DNA from: Neoceratodus forsteri
Taxonomy: Eukaryota; Chordata; Ceratodontiformes; Ceratodontidae
Direction: 5' to 3'
Assembly: GCA_016271365.2 (NCBI GenBank)
Contig: CM057456.1
Span: 884,240,001 to 884,304,000 of the forward strand
Length of the DNA: 64,000 nucleotides
The number at the start of each line of letters is the position of its first letter. Positions within the stretch are counted from its first letter, which is position 1. The notes beneath the pieces are model-generated. The model was not told the origin of the DNA and did no database searches. It saw only the letters and a list, made by a program, of their open reading frames with translations. The position numbers and the translations under genes are program-made. Shown piece after piece: positions 22,805 to 33,760 of the stretch.

Positions 22805-23290
22805 TAGCTGCCCGATTGGCCTGGCCAAGTCATGTGATGCCACTCCTTCCTCTCGGCAAGTCCCTCCCTCACCAAATGTCCTCCCTTTTCCCTAGCCCAT
22901 TCCCCAGCACAAAAACAGTTTTCACAGTATTAATCCATACCCCCAGTGAAATGTACAGTCCCACACAGAAAACTGAATTACTGCCCTGTTGTGCTCTGTG
23001 TCCCCTCTGTCGGTGACTGTGCTCCTCTGGACTGAACTACCAAAATGGCCCCTTTTTAAAGCAGTGACTGTGGCTGCCCGATTGGCCTGGCCGAGCCACA
23101 TGATGCCTTTCCTTCCTCCCAGCAAGTCTCCCTCACCAGACATCCTCCCTCCTCCCCAGCCAATTCCCCAGCACAAAAACACTTTTCACAGTATTAATTC
23201 ACACCCCCAGTGAAATGTACAGTCCCACATCACAGCCCCACACAGAAAAACAGAATTACTGCCCTGCTGTGCCCCATGTCCCCTCCTCTT
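22805..23290 (-). repeat. CR1 5' UTR with two tandem monomers of about 262 bp
   Basis: TGCCCGATTGGCCTGGCC occurs at about 22,810 and 23,072. CCCCAGCACAAAAACA and CCCCCAGTGAAATGTACAGT follow in each. The two copies lie at the 5' end of the minus-strand CR1, a position consistent with promoter monomers (inference by analogy with rodent L1). Confidence 0.75.
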
Positions 23291-23314
23291 ATTTTGTGAG
23301 TGTTTATTATTTAT

Positions 23315-23545
23315 TTATGTATTTAATTTATTTATTTTAGTCTTTGGTAACTGGGTAAGGCCCACTAGGCACAAGTGTCTGTTTTCAGTGGTGACCTGGG
23401 AGCACTGAGGTGGTTAAGTGACTCACTCAGAGTCACACAGTATGCAAGTGGAAGTTGTGGGAATCTGCAGGATGTACCAAGCTCTTTCACAACTTGTTAC
23501 TCTAACCTCTAGGCTATACTGCCAGGCAATCCCAGTTTCATTTTT
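23315..23545 (-). repeat. tRNA-derived SINE
   Basis: Reverse complement of the SINE at 55,650-55,872. It has an (AAAT)n-like tail at the left (complement of TTTATTTATTTTAGTC), then TGGTAACTGGGTAAGGCCCA. A core with GTTAAGTGACTCACTCAGAG and a head ending CTAACCTCTAGGCTATACTG (complement of the A-box-like CAGTATAGCCTAGAGGTTAG) complete it. The core resembles MIR-type CORE-SINEs (AAGTCACTTAAC). Confidence 0.75.
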
Positions 23546-23786
23546 ATGTACAGTATCTTTGTTGAAATAACAGTTATGGGAGACGAAAAGATCCCAAATA
23601 GGGTCATATCCCCAAAAGATCCCAAATAGGGTAATACCTGTTTAAACTCCTTTTTGCATGTCATTTTCTCTGGTCATAGTACTTTTGCTCTGGAGAAGCT
23701 TCCTGTGTACTGGGGTGTTTTTCAGAAATGGAGTTTCTGCCTCCTTTAGTAATGGTTCCCCCTAAGAACACCGATCGAGTCACTTT

Positions 23787-24277
23787 TTTTTATATATACA
23801 TTTTATCACCTTTGTCACCCTCTGGCTGCCCCCTTCTGACCAACCCTCCAGCCCCATCACCCCATCTTGCCGGGATTTACCTTCTGCCAAGTCTCCAGAT
23901 TCAGAGTCTGCAGAGGATCACTTGTCATCTTCAGCCAGAGGGCATTTCCTCCATTTTCTCCCCCATCTTCATTGCTGGGGTGCACACGCAGGATATGCGT
24001 ATGTGGAGATGCACGCATGTCCATGGAAGACCTGCAGCACCCTCCATTCCTTGGCACCCAACAGTCCCGCACTACCCTTGGGCCTCCACACAGGGGCAGT
24101 CATTCTGCGTGAGCACCAATCCTCCCTTCCTGTGAGAGGAGAGCAGTCCTTCAGACACTCAATCCTCTCCCTCACCAGCCGACCCCTGGTGGCCCACTCA
24201 CACCAAGAACACGGGTCGCTGGCATGGCAGAAGGTAAGGCATGGATGCCTCAGCCCTCCATGCAACTGGGCCAGCTG
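23787..24277 (-). mobile_element. roughly 490-bp retroposon with target duplication
   Basis: Flanked by GATCGAGTCACTTTT at about 23,772-23,786 and again at about 24,278-24,292. A T-rich run at the left edge is the complement of a poly-A tail, so the element is on the minus strand. Its 5' half (complement of 24,140-24,260, including AAGGCATGGATGCCTCAG) matches 56,140-56,260 on the plus strand closely. No coding potential or tRNA-like boxes are recognised; the family is not known to me. Confidence 0.6.
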
Positions 24278-24465
24278 ATCGAGTCACTTTTTAAATGTTG
24301 GAGGACACTCTTCAAGCAAATCTGCTTGACCATCCCCTTGGCAAGGCCCCCTGTGCAGTTCTACAATCCAGGTCGAGGACCTCAGGATTAGGAGCCTCAA
24401 CATTCCCTAGATGGGCCTCTCCATTACCTTGAAAGGATGCCCTTGTTCAAAGGCCTCAAAGGGCC

Positions 24466-24587
24466 ATTAACATGGGAGCAACACAAGGTCTTTGTCAGTG
24501 CTTTAGAGAACTGGCATAGGGAGGCTATTAACATGGGAGCAACACAAGGTCTTTGTCAGTGCTTTAGAGGACTGGCATAGGGAGGAT
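24466..24587 (+). repeat. 61-bp tandem duplication
   Basis: ATTAACATGGGAGCAACACA begins at 24,466 and at 24,527. The two 61-bp units are almost identical, with AGAGAACTGG versus AGAGGACTGG. This is a recent local duplication inside the DIRS remnant. Confidence 0.9.
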
Positions 24588-24989
24588 AACAGGTTCCAAT
24601 ACAGGCCCTTCTCCCCAGAACTGATGATACTGGGAGGCAGCACCACCTCTCTACTGACGTCCTCCTCAGAGGACAATGAATAATCTCTCCACCTTCCTTC
24701 TGCTACTGAGTACACCTTGTACCAGTTATTCATGGTAGAGATGCTCCAGGTGCTTGACCTACATGCTTTTACAAGGTGCAAATTGGCAGCTCTGCCATTG
24801 GGACTCCTCAGAATCCAGTATTGACACTGTTGTTGTTCTTCCATGGCTCAGATCCCAGAAGGAGGCTTCAAGGCAGTATGGAGGGGTCCCTTCTCCAACC
24901 CAGCCATCCCCAGTGACCTCCTCACATGGTATCATGCACACACAGGGTCTGCAGCCCAAGTATCTCACCTCTCCTCAAGGTTTGAAGTA

Positions 24990-25172
24990 CAGTGCTCCCT
25001 CTTTTATCCACCCCTTATCCGCCACCCTCACATAATGCTAGTGTGAGCTCCTGTCCTGTTTTCCAGAAGTGCTATCTCCCCTTTAACTGCCACCCTCTAG
25101 TATCTGCCACCCTCTTTTATCCACCACAGTTTAGGATGTACAGAAGTTAGTGGATAAAAAGAGAGATCACTG
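24990..25172. mobile_element. MITE, pogo/Tigger-type (TA target)
   Basis: 183 bp flanked by TA on both sides. The left end CAGTGCTCCCTCTTTTATCC and the complement of the right end CAGTGATCTCTCTTTTTATC form terminal inverted repeats of about 23 bp. CAGT ends with a TA duplication fit the Tc1/mariner-pogo superfamily. It is non-autonomous, with no ORF, and is inserted in the DIRS remnant. Confidence 0.75.
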
Positions 25173-25186
25173 TACTGCAGACACCA

Positions 25187-25576
25187 TTGGAGCCACAGTG
25201 GCTAACATGTGACCCACCTCCAGGAGCAGAGTCTACTCAGGTGGATGCTCTTGGAAGGAAGTTTTTTGCCTCAGCACCCACTGTAAAATGCCTTTCTTCA
25301 CATCAGAGACATATGGTGACTTGTAACCACTGCCTATGGTTGCAGCTAAACACTCTCTTAGCTGCACTGCCACAGAGCAAGACAGTCAGGCAGGCCATCA
25401 GCCTTTCTACCTGGAGTCTGGAGATAGCACAACACCCACTGAGGGGAGTTTATGATACCAACAAAGAGGCCTCCAGAGTGGTAGGAACTGCAGGCTGCAT
25501 TAGGTGGAAAGCTTGGCTTTGCCTCTCTTCACCTGCACCTTTGGGCTGGAGTAAGTTGCTTAACTTGCATTTCTAG
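25187..25576 (+). pseudogene. DIRS gag fragment
   Basis: A 129-codon open stretch aligning with the gag at 4,520-4,810. LGRKFFASAPTVKCLSSHQ pairs with LGKKVFAASTLGMRIASYQ, and VYDTNKEASRVVGTAGCIR pairs with AYDTASRAAVTGICTHHL. Spacing between the motifs is conserved. It is a fragment of an older, diverged DIRS lineage. Confidence 0.65.
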
Positions 25577-25734
25577 GTGGTTCACTTCTTCTCCCCTAGA
25601 ACCAGGCAGGAACTGTTGAGAAACCCTCCTGCTCCTGTGCCACAGGAGCCCCTGCCTGGACCTGATCTGTCTCAGGACTCACTGACCTGTATGGAGCCCC
25701 TACCCTCAGGCATTCTCCCCCATACCAAGGGTTT

Positions 25735-25800
25735 TATTTATTTATTTGTTTAAAAGCTGGTAACCGGGAAAGGCACACTAAGTCAAGGCTGATTTCCAAG
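25735..25800 (-). repeat. SINE tail
   Basis: Complement reads GGTTACCAGCTTTTAAACAA followed by AAAT repeats. Same tail as at 1,482-1,545 and 55,800-55,872. No head is retained. Confidence 0.55.
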
Positions 25801-25884
25801 TATATTTTCAAGTGGGTTTTCAGGTGGCTTCCTGGTGGGTTGAGGGTAGCCAGCTCCTCCTACAGGAAGAAGGAAAAGCTGTGT

Positions 25885-26005
25885 ACTCTGATCCATAAGT
25901 GGGAATCAATGGTGAAGACTGATTCTTGGAAAATATGAATGTTACTCACTTATCATAACTGCTGATCTTCCAGTATATCTTTGCCATTGATTACCACACC
26001 CACAC
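25885..26005. repeat. head-to-head pair of DIRS terminal repeats
   Basis: GAATCAATGGTGAAGACTGA (about 25,908) is followed 50 bp later by the inverted version, ending CTTTGCCATTGATTACCACA (about 25,978). This matches the arrangement of the ends at 1,205-1,262 and 1,552-1,601. Confidence 0.6.
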
Positions 26006-26330
26006 ACCATCCCCTAACTTAGTAGAGCCAGGGCCTCGGGGCAGTTCACCCCATTTGTGCTGGCTGGCACCATCTAGTGCCACAAGTCTCATTCCAGTTG
26101 TACCCCCCATGGAGTAATTTGTTAAAAAAAGCAAGGAGTTTGGCTGGAGGGGGCAGAAATAACATCTGAGGGCATGCACAGCAGCTAGCCTATCAGTGTC
26201 TCTCTCTCAGTCCTCCCTGAGTTGTTGGTATCTGGCATGCTCCATCAATCCAACACAGGATCCACATCATTAACTCTCACAAGTTCCAACCATTTGGATA
26301 AATATAGCTAAATCTGAGCAGTGCTAGTTC
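26006..26330. other. unassigned, possibly DIRS left-end flank
   Basis: No motif is recognised. It follows an inverted DIRS end in the same way as 1,602-1,935 does, which suggests the untranslated left part of a DIRS element, but sequence similarity is weak. Confidence 0.3.
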
Positions 26331-28673
26331 AGTGATTTTCAGCCTCTTCCCAATCCACGTGGCTGATATTAAAAACGACGTTCAGAACTGCTACGGGATG
26401 GTTAAACTGTAAATCACAGAGCTCCTGATTGGAGAAATGAATTACAAAAACAAACATAGCCTTGGGGAAAACATTGCAGTTGGCACAAATACTGAAAACA
26501 GAGCAGGGACAGAGAAAAGTTAAGCCACTGAGCCCCGACCATGACTCATAAATTACAGGCTGTACAGTTTAAAATGAAACACAAGGAAGGGTAGAAAGTT
26601 CCTGTTTTTTTAAAGACCAGAGAAGGAGAAACCAGCGAAGCAAGCAACATACCCTGTAAAAGAGGTGACAGCTGAGCACCTTTAACTGCAAAACAATCTA
26701 ATAAGTTGTTGCAAACATAAGACCCTGCTGCACTGAAAGTACAGCTCCACATAAGCCTTATAGACATTTACTAATGATGGGAGTTTGGAAGCAGCAAACA
26801 TGTTAGCGATTCAAACCAGTTTATGAACAGCATAATACTGTTTTCACGTTATGACTACTATAAGCAATTTAATTCAAGGAAAAGTAAAGAAACACTCAAA
26901 AAGTCCTAGTATATTTGCCCGTACCACTTTGCTAAACAAGCAGGAAAAATAATCTGAATTGAACAGAATACAGTAATAACAGCTAATTATGTTTAAATTA
27001 TACAAGCTGGAATATTAGATAAAGGTCCCACTGCAGGCATTCTGAACAAACAAATTAAAGTCTAAGAGATGTTAATAATTCTACATGGTTACATCAGCAA
27101 ATAAAAAGTACTGCATTGGAGCCTTAAAGAAATAGTACCCGTAAAATAGTTAATTTGGAAACATCAGGACTAAAGCAAGAATAAAATGAGACACAAACAG
27201 TAGCAATTTATTATAAAAACATACTTATTCAATGCAGAGGGAGAATTCAACAAAACAAAAAAGGAAAAAAGGTTGCACAAAGAGAAAAAGAAGAGTAAGG
27301 CTCACAATTATTAAAACTTAGGAAAAGAAAAGATGCAGACAGCTCAGAGGATTTAGTAAAATCAACAGAAAAATGAACAACTAGATCTCAAGCTGAAATT
27401 ATATCTATAAAGCAAGCAAAAAAGCAAGCACAGATAAAGTGGTTCAAAATCTCACAGAAACTGACAGCTATAGAAAATGGAATGGCACCTAAAAATCAAT
27501 CCAAAGCTGAAACAAAAACAATGTCACAAGAAGAAAGGGCCAGAGAAGAACAAACTCAACAAACACCTGTGAATATAAACTTTCAAGGACACAGAAACAA
27601 AGGAAATGAAAGAATAAATGATAGTGAAGGTACATCAAGTTAGGCGCAAACTGCAGAAGAAGGGAAAGCATCAACAGAACTCCCCCTCTTGGGCCAGAAC
27701 ATTAATAGAAAATACTAAAAAAATACAGGTAGAAGTAAGGCAGCTAACTCAGTTACCCCAATAAATGAATGCCTTGCAAGAATCTATTAATAATATTAGA
27801 TGGAAAATGCAAAAAGATTCAAAACTAATGGCTGAACTTGAAACCAGACAATAAACTTTGGTGGACACTAAATCATGTATTACAACAAACCAAAGCATTA
27901 CAAAAAGGACAGAATTTTCTGAAATCCAAGCAAGATGAAAAAGATAACAGAGTGAGGCGTTAAATGTTAAAATATATGGAATCCAAGAAGAATGGGAAAA
28001 AAACAACTCCCCTCAACAACATTATTCCAGAATCTTTTAGGACCTGAAGTTCCTTTGCCAGAAATAGATACAGCCCATAGGATCAGTCCCAAGCATGCTT
28101 CTGACTTTATTATTCAAAGAACAGTAATTGGAAAATTTCTTCATAGCGAAGACAAATTCAGGATAATTCAAGCTCAAATTGCTGATAAAGGACTTAAATA
28201 CAAAGGACAAACAATTACAATCAAACATGACTTTTCATCTGATCTATGGTCAGTAAGAAACCAGTACACAACAATGTAATGGACATTATGGACAGGAAAA
28301 ATTAAATCAACAGTTATTTACACAGCTAGACTTAAAGTCTGGATGAACAATCAAATTCTGGTTTGCAATACAAAAGAAGGAGCACAGCAAGATCCAAAGA
28401 TAAGGATGCCACAGCTGTTTCAAAATGGATAAACTTTTGAATTATCATTTTTAGACCTACAGTATACTATTATGCTGTCTGGTATTTGATTGTACCTTTG
28501 TTTTTTTTCTGCAGGGCAATAACGAGACTCGAATAGTACCGGGAAGGGGCTGTTGTATACTGCCTTCAGTCCCAAGTGATGGAAGGGAAGATGCTGGACA
28601 GAGGTCATTGGCATCATTGTGGGCAGAGGGAGGGAACAAAAGATGGAAAAAGGAGAATTATAGATAAGTTCAT
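26331..28673 (+). pseudogene. L1-type LINE: 5' region and ORF1
   Basis: Left half of an L1 split by the Penelope-like element. A Lys/Gln-rich region (about 27,200-27,960, with stops) is consistent with the ORF1 coiled coil. At 27,992-28,279 lies the conserved RNA-binding and C-terminal part of L1 ORF1: EIDTAHRISPKHASDF, then VIGKFLHSEDKFRIIQAQ and YKGQTITIKHDFSSDLW. These match the family pattern of ERAHR, a FL..DKE.IL..A region and YKG..I.I..DYS. The protein normally coats element RNA as a trimer. The 5' boundary is uncertain. Spacer 28,440-28,660 leads to ORF2, which resumes at 38,730. Confidence 0.7.
28661..28673 (+). repeat. target-site duplication, left copy
   Basis: TAGATAAGTTCAT, identical to 38,592-38,604. 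It brackets the Penelope-like element. Confidence 0.85.
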
Positions 28674-28731
28674 TACAGAAACACAAAAAGGCTGCACAAG
28701 GAATGGTGATGCTTCAATCCAAAACATAAAG

Positions 28732-28900
28732 TAGGCACAGTCAGAGGTGAACACGCAACAACCACATCAGAAATCACTCCGTAGGCTCCAATGTTCAATA
28801 TTTCCAAAAATATTTATTTTGAGACCAACATGGTCTGCACACTTGAAACATTTTGGACATAAGTCCTTTATCAAAAGCTGATGCAGACTAGCAATACAAC
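28732..28900 (-). repeat. inverted terminal segment of the Penelope-like element
   Basis: GTAGGCACAGTCAGAGGTGA is the complement of the right terminus (CGCCTCTGACTGTGCCTAC at 38,573-38,591). The similarity continues with GTGTGCAGACC and AAATAAATATTT in the complement. Partial inverted copies at the 5' end are a known Penelope feature. Confidence 0.75.
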
Positions 28901-29129
28901 ACGATAAATAGTAAAGATGTGTGGTGTCATAATGACATCATTTTTAGAAAGTTCATCTTACAGGTGGATAGATTTCACATGGTCTAGAACAATAAGACAA
29001 AGATACCAAAGGCAAGGGAGGAAACAAAAAAAAGGGGGGGGGGATGGGAACACAACCCCCAAAAAATCAGAAAGGAGGGGAAAGTGGAGGGGAGAGGGGA
29101 AAAGAGGACAAATCTGAAAAATATTAAAA

Positions 29130-29640
29130 ACAGCAGATAACCAATAAAGAATTGTATTTGCAGATAAAGGGAACTGCAATGGGGGGGGGCATGTGTGCCC
29201 TCTCCATTGTGAATCTGTATGTTGAGGAGTGGGAGGAGAAAGTTGTCATAAATGCAATAACTAATCCTTTCTATAACAAAATCAAGTTTTACAGAAGATT
29301 TATTGATGATGTTATTTTGCTGTGGGATGGCGCCTACAGTATGAGGAATTGTTGCAGTTTATAGACTTTTGGCATAGCACCAATTCACATCTCAGGTTCT
29401 CACATGTTTGGAATGAAAAATCTATCAACTTTTTAGACACTGCTTTATATAGAGGACCTGAGGGTATAATTAAGACTAATATCCACAGAAAAGAAATGGC
29501 AGAAAATACATTACTTTTAGACAATAGCTGCCACCCTCGCCATGTAATAAAAACATACTGAATGGACATTTCATGCGCATTAGATGCAATTGTAGCATAT
29601 TAGAATCGTTTGAACAGGGAGCTGAAGACTTAAGTAACAG
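29130..29640 (+). pseudogene. Penelope-type reverse transcriptase fragment
   Basis: LQIKGTAMGGGMCALSIVNL, VEEWEEKVVINAITNPF and FYRRFIDDVILLWDG (about 29,290-29,325) are conserved Penelope RT blocks, with the IDD catalytic Asp pair present. After a frameshift near 29,325 come EELLQFIDFWHSTNSHLRFS and NFLDTALYRGPEGI. The fragment ends in FEQGAEDLSN at about 29,640, where a LINE interrupts it. The next codons (LKERGYSHTDTDRV) lie at 37,507. The N-terminal RT half upstream of 29,130 is missing. Confidence 0.8.
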
Positions 29641-29659
29641 ACATGACAGTAACAGAATG

Positions 29660-30910
29660 ACCTCTACTGTTCAGATGGATTACATTTAAGTAAAAAAGGG
29701 AATATTCTTCTGGGAAAACATTTTTCAAATTGTATAAATAAACATTTAAACTAACGAAGGGGAAAGTGTTATGCACAAACAAATGTCTCAAAAAAGATCA
29801 AACAAAACCTATTAGGTCAACAGTTACCCCCAATGGTGATAATGACACACTTAAAATACTATTACTAAACGCACGTAGTTTAACAAACAAAATGGATGAA
29901 TTTAGACACATTATGCACAATAAAAAAATTGCAATATGTGGAGTTACTGAAACTTGGTTTCAGGATGAGAGCTGGAATACCGATATTCAGGACTATTCCA
30001 AAATCATCAAAAAAAGAAAGGATAAAACTGGGGGAGGAATAGCCCTTTATATATCAGAGAAATACACATCTTACTCCATATCCCCTAAACACACTTCGAA
30101 AAATGATAATGAAATTATATGGGCAGAAATAAACTTAATTACTATTAAAATATGTGTTGGTCTGGCTTACAGGGCCCCAAATCTTAACACGGGCCAGAAC
30201 ATGGACTTTATAACAGCAATTCTCAAATTTGATCCAACATGTAACTATATTCTTATGGGAGACTTTAACTTCCCTAAAATAAATTGAGATAAGTCTGAAT
30301 GCTTTGGGAGTGCAGGAAGGGAGTTTCTGGAAATCACAGTGAACCAAAACCAGAAACAAACTGTTAAATCTAGTACTAGAAATAACAATATTTTAGATAT
30401 TGTCATCACTAATATGGGAGATAGATATTAGAACCAGCCATATTAGCACCACTGGGCAGTAGTGACCACAACATGATAACTTTTCAAATTCAGACTAAAA
30501 TGGCTGTTACCAAAGGAAGTACACTGATTAGGGATTATACTAGAGCTAATTATTTGGAAATAATAAACTATCTCAATTCATGGGACTGGGAGTCAGACTT
30601 TATGGGCCTCAATGTCCATCAGGTTTGGTCTCTTATACTGGACAAAATAAACCATTGCCTTGACTACTGGGTCCCAAAGAAAACTAAATATACCAATGTG
30701 TATAGAACTCCAGTATGGTGGAACAATAAGATTAAAAGATTAACCAATAAAAAGTATAAAAGCTATAGGAAATACAAATTGAGACCATCTACAAACAACT
30801 GGAATAATTATAAAAAGCTTTCAAATAAAGTAAAACTAAGTATCAGGAAAGCTAAGATAAAAACAGAAAACAGACTAGCTGTTGATACAGTTGACAATAA
30901 AAGAGTTTTA
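29660..30910 (+). pseudogene. LINE ORF1 end and ORF2 endonuclease
   Basis: A short shifted frame near 29,680 reads a GLHLS-like segment before KKGNILLGKHFSN, matching block V of the ORF1 esterase. ORF2 follows: LLLNARSLTNKMDEFRHIM (about 29,860), CGVTETWFQDE (catalytic Glu), GGGIALYISEKY, ICVGLAYRAPN, and YILMGDFNFPKIN (GDFN, about 30,270). A stop lies after this at 30,285. GSSDHNMITFQIQTKM (about 30,460) is the SDH box. A linker rich in Lys/Tyr (TPVWWNNKIKRLTNKKYKSY) leads to the insertion point at 30,910. Confidence 0.8.
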
Positions 30911-31009
30911 CATAGACAGTGTCGGCAGATAAGGGCCTATGGCCCACCCAGTCTGCCATTTGAGCTTGTAAGTTCAGTTTGTTTTCCGAAGTCCGTTTCC
31001 CTTACCCTG

Positions 31010-32700
31010 ACCTCTAGAATTCCTTTATGTCTATCCCATGCATTCTTAAATCCTGTGATTGTTTCAGCCCCACCACTTCCTCTGGCAGGGTGTTCCACTT
31101 GTCCACCACCCGTTCTGTGAAGAAATTCTTTCTCATGTTTCCTCTGAATCGTCCTCCCTCCAACTTCATCCCATGCCCTCTAGTCCTGGAACACTTTTTC
31201 ACTTAAAAATAGTGTTTCCTGCACCCTGTTTCTCCCTGTAAGATACTTGTATGTCTCTATCATATCCCTCTCCCTCCTCTCCTCCAGGAGTACATGTTCA
31301 GTTCCTTCAACCTGTCTTCATAGGACTTGTGATGCAATCCATGCACCATCTTTGTTGCCCTCCTCTGAACCTTCTCTACCCTGTCTATGTCCTTACGTAG
31401 GAATGGTCTCCAGAACTGTACACTGTACTCCAGGTGGGGCCTCACTAGTGTCTTGTATAGCGAATTATGACCTCCCTTTCCTGCTGGTGATGCCCCTGCC
31501 TCATACATCCCAGCATCCTATTTGCTTTACCTGATGCCTTGTCACACTGTTTCCCTACCTTGAGGTCATCAGAGATGACAACCCAAGATCCCTTTCCTGC
31601 ATGGTGCATGCTATATCCTCACCCCCAACTGATATATTGTGCAGGGTTTTTGTGCCCCATATGCATTATCTTGCACTTCTTTGCATTGAATTTCAACTGC
31701 CAAACCCTTGACCATTCTTCAAGTTTCTGCAGGTCCCTTCTCATTCTGTCTACACCCTCTGGTGTGTCTACTCTGTTACAGAGCTTTGTGTCATCAGCGA
31801 ACAGTGAAATTCTGCCTTCTAGATCCTGTGCAATGTCACTGATGAAGATGTTGAATAGGACCGGTCCCAGCATTGATCCCTGTGGTACCCACTGGTCACT
31901 CTTCCCTCTGTGGGTGACAGCCATTTACCACCACCCTCTGGGTCCTGCCACCCAGCCAGTTACCTACCCACCACACTACTGTCCTGCCCACACCCATATT
32001 CCACAGTTTATGTAATAGTCTTCTATGTGGCACAGTGTCAAGGCCTTGCTGAAGTCCAGATGAGCCATGTCACTGCCCTCCCTGATCCACCTCCCTAGTC
32101 ACCCAGTCAAAAATTCAATGAGGTTGGTCTGACGCGGCCTCCCGGTGAAACCATGCTGCCTTGGGTCCTGTAGTCCATTGACAACCAGATGTTCCACCAA
32201 TCTCTCCTTCAGTAGTGCTTCCATGATCTTTCCCACTACCGAGGTGAGGCTGACTGGTCTGTAGTTCCCTGCTTCCTCTTTGTTCCCACTTTTGTATAAA
32301 GGGACTACATCTGCTGTCCTCAGTCTTTGGGTACCTCCCTGTTTCCAGTGATTGGCTAAACAGGATTGCCAGAGGTTCAACCACCACCTCTGTAGTTCTT
32401 TAAGGACCCTGGGGTGCACCCCATCTGGTCCCATTGCTTTGTCAACTCTTATTACTTCCAGTTCCTTCAGGACCCTTTCTCGTGTAAAGGGACTTGTGTC
32501 CATTTCTGCACCATTCTCACCCCTTGTACTCCCTTCAGACCCATTACCCTCCTCTTCCTCAGTAAAGACTGAGCAGAAATACCTGTTCAATATGTCAGCT
32601 TTACTGTTGTCATCCTCCACGTGACTCCCATCCTCCCCCTTCAGTCTCACTATCCCTCCCTTTGTCTTTCTTTTTTCACTTATGTACCTGTAAAGGTTTT
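31010..32700 (-). pseudogene. CR1 ORF2 reverse transcriptase and C-terminus
   Basis: In order: ILNRYFCSVFTEEEEGNGS, DKAMGPDGVHPRVLKEL, AGNYRPVSLTSVVGKIMEAL and LQDPRQHGFT. A broken palm follows, then VPQGSMLGPVLFNIFISDIA (31,880), ISLFADDTKLCNRVDT (FADD box, about 31,800), and [38 protein letters not shown] (31,460) and [20 protein letters not shown] come next. The end is [18 protein letters not shown] (31,120). The frame changes at about 32,100 and 31,600. Confidence 0.8.
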
Positions 32701-32899
32701 GTCCCCTCTACCCACTGATTTTGCAATGTGTTCTTCTGTCTGAGCTTTGGCTTCCCTTACTGACTTCCTGCCTCCCTTTGTTTCTCCTGGTACTTCTCCC
32801 TATCCCCTTCTGCCTGTGTCTTTTTGTATTGCCTGAATGCAATCTTTTGGCTTTCACTTTCTTTGCTACCTCTTTGGAAACCATAATGGTCTCCTCTTC

Positions 32900-33760
32900 C
32901 TTTTCCTCTTGCTAACCTGCTTAATGCATAATTCTGTTGTTCTTATAATCCCCATTTTAAATACTGCCCACTGTTCCTCAACCCCTGATTCCTGTCCCAT
33001 TCCCTTAATGCCTCTTTTAAGTATCTCCCCATTTTCCTAAAGTCTGCCCCCCTAAAATTCAGGATACGTGTTTTTGTGTGGTTTGGTTCTGCTCTTTCTG
33101 TGATTTCAAACCACAATGACTGGTGGTCACTGTTACCCAGGTGCTCCCCTACTGTTACCCCCATCACACTGTCCCTGTTTGTGAGCAGAAGGTCCAGTAT
33201 TGCATTCTGCCGAGTTGGTTCCATGACCAGTTGCTTGAGGAAGGCACCCTGAAGAGGTCCAGGATAAATCTGCTCTAGTTGATGCTGCTGCTGGGATGCT
33301 CAGTCCACGTCTGGAATATTGAAGTCTCCAACCAGTACTACCTCACCCTTGTCTGCCATCCTTTGGATGGCTAGCATCAACTCCCCATCTGTTTCTTCCT
33401 CCTGGGCTGGTGGTCCATAGACCACACCTGTGCAAATGGCAGCCCATTTCCTTCCAGCTTTACCCACAGTATCTCTCCCATTTTGTTCTCCTGATTTCTG
33501 TGGCCCTTATGTCATTTTTCATCAGTGCCACTCCTCCTCCCTTCCTGCCTGATCTGTCTCTTTATGAATATGTTGCAGCCAGGTATGGCCATCTCCCAGT
33601 CATGGTTATCATTACACCAGGTTTCAGTGATAGCCACAATGTCCAGGTCTGACTGTACCATGACAGCCTCCAGATTTTCCATCTTGTTGCTAAGGCTCCT
33701 GGCATTTGCACAGATGGCTTTCCATGATTTGACCTCCTAGACTGCTTCACTGTTCTACTC
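32900..33760 (-). pseudogene. CR1 ORF2 endonuclease, fragmented
   Basis: The complement of 33,560-33,740 encodes the N-terminal strand and the ETW region in broken frames. At 33,224-32,943 it reads ILDLLLTNRDSVMGVTVGEH and GNSDHQSLWFEITERAEPN (the SDH box), then ILNFRGADFRKMGRYLKEAL. This is the C-terminal end of the endonuclease and the start of the linker. Confidence 0.7.

Larger units (their letters stand above)
16466..23290 (-). mobile_element. CR1 LINE, near full length, split by a second CR1
   Basis: Minus-strand CR1, read from 23,290 to 16,466. It has a repeated 5' UTR (23,290-22,805), an ORF1 region with esterase motifs (about 21,650-21,080), endonuclease (about 20,990-20,130) and RT up to 19,299. 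A 1.5-kb interruption by another CR1 follows (19,298-17,776). RT then resumes with SCQTNLVDFFNW at 17,774 and runs to the C-terminal VQRWATKIIMGLGNEPYEER (about 16,990) and 3' end at 16,466. The end resembles other CR1 3' termini here (ATAGAAAC, GGCAGATAAGG-like). Removing the interruption makes the RT contiguous, so the insertion is younger. Multiple stops make it inactive. Confidence 0.8.
24293..25960 (+). mobile_element. DIRS remnant (gag part) with terminal repeats
   Basis: Decayed DIRS sequence recognised from a gag fragment (25,187-25,576) and terminal sequence at 25,885-25,945. It is interrupted by a MITE at 24,990-25,172. The SINE tail at 25,735-25,800 lies inside it. Confidence 0.55.
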
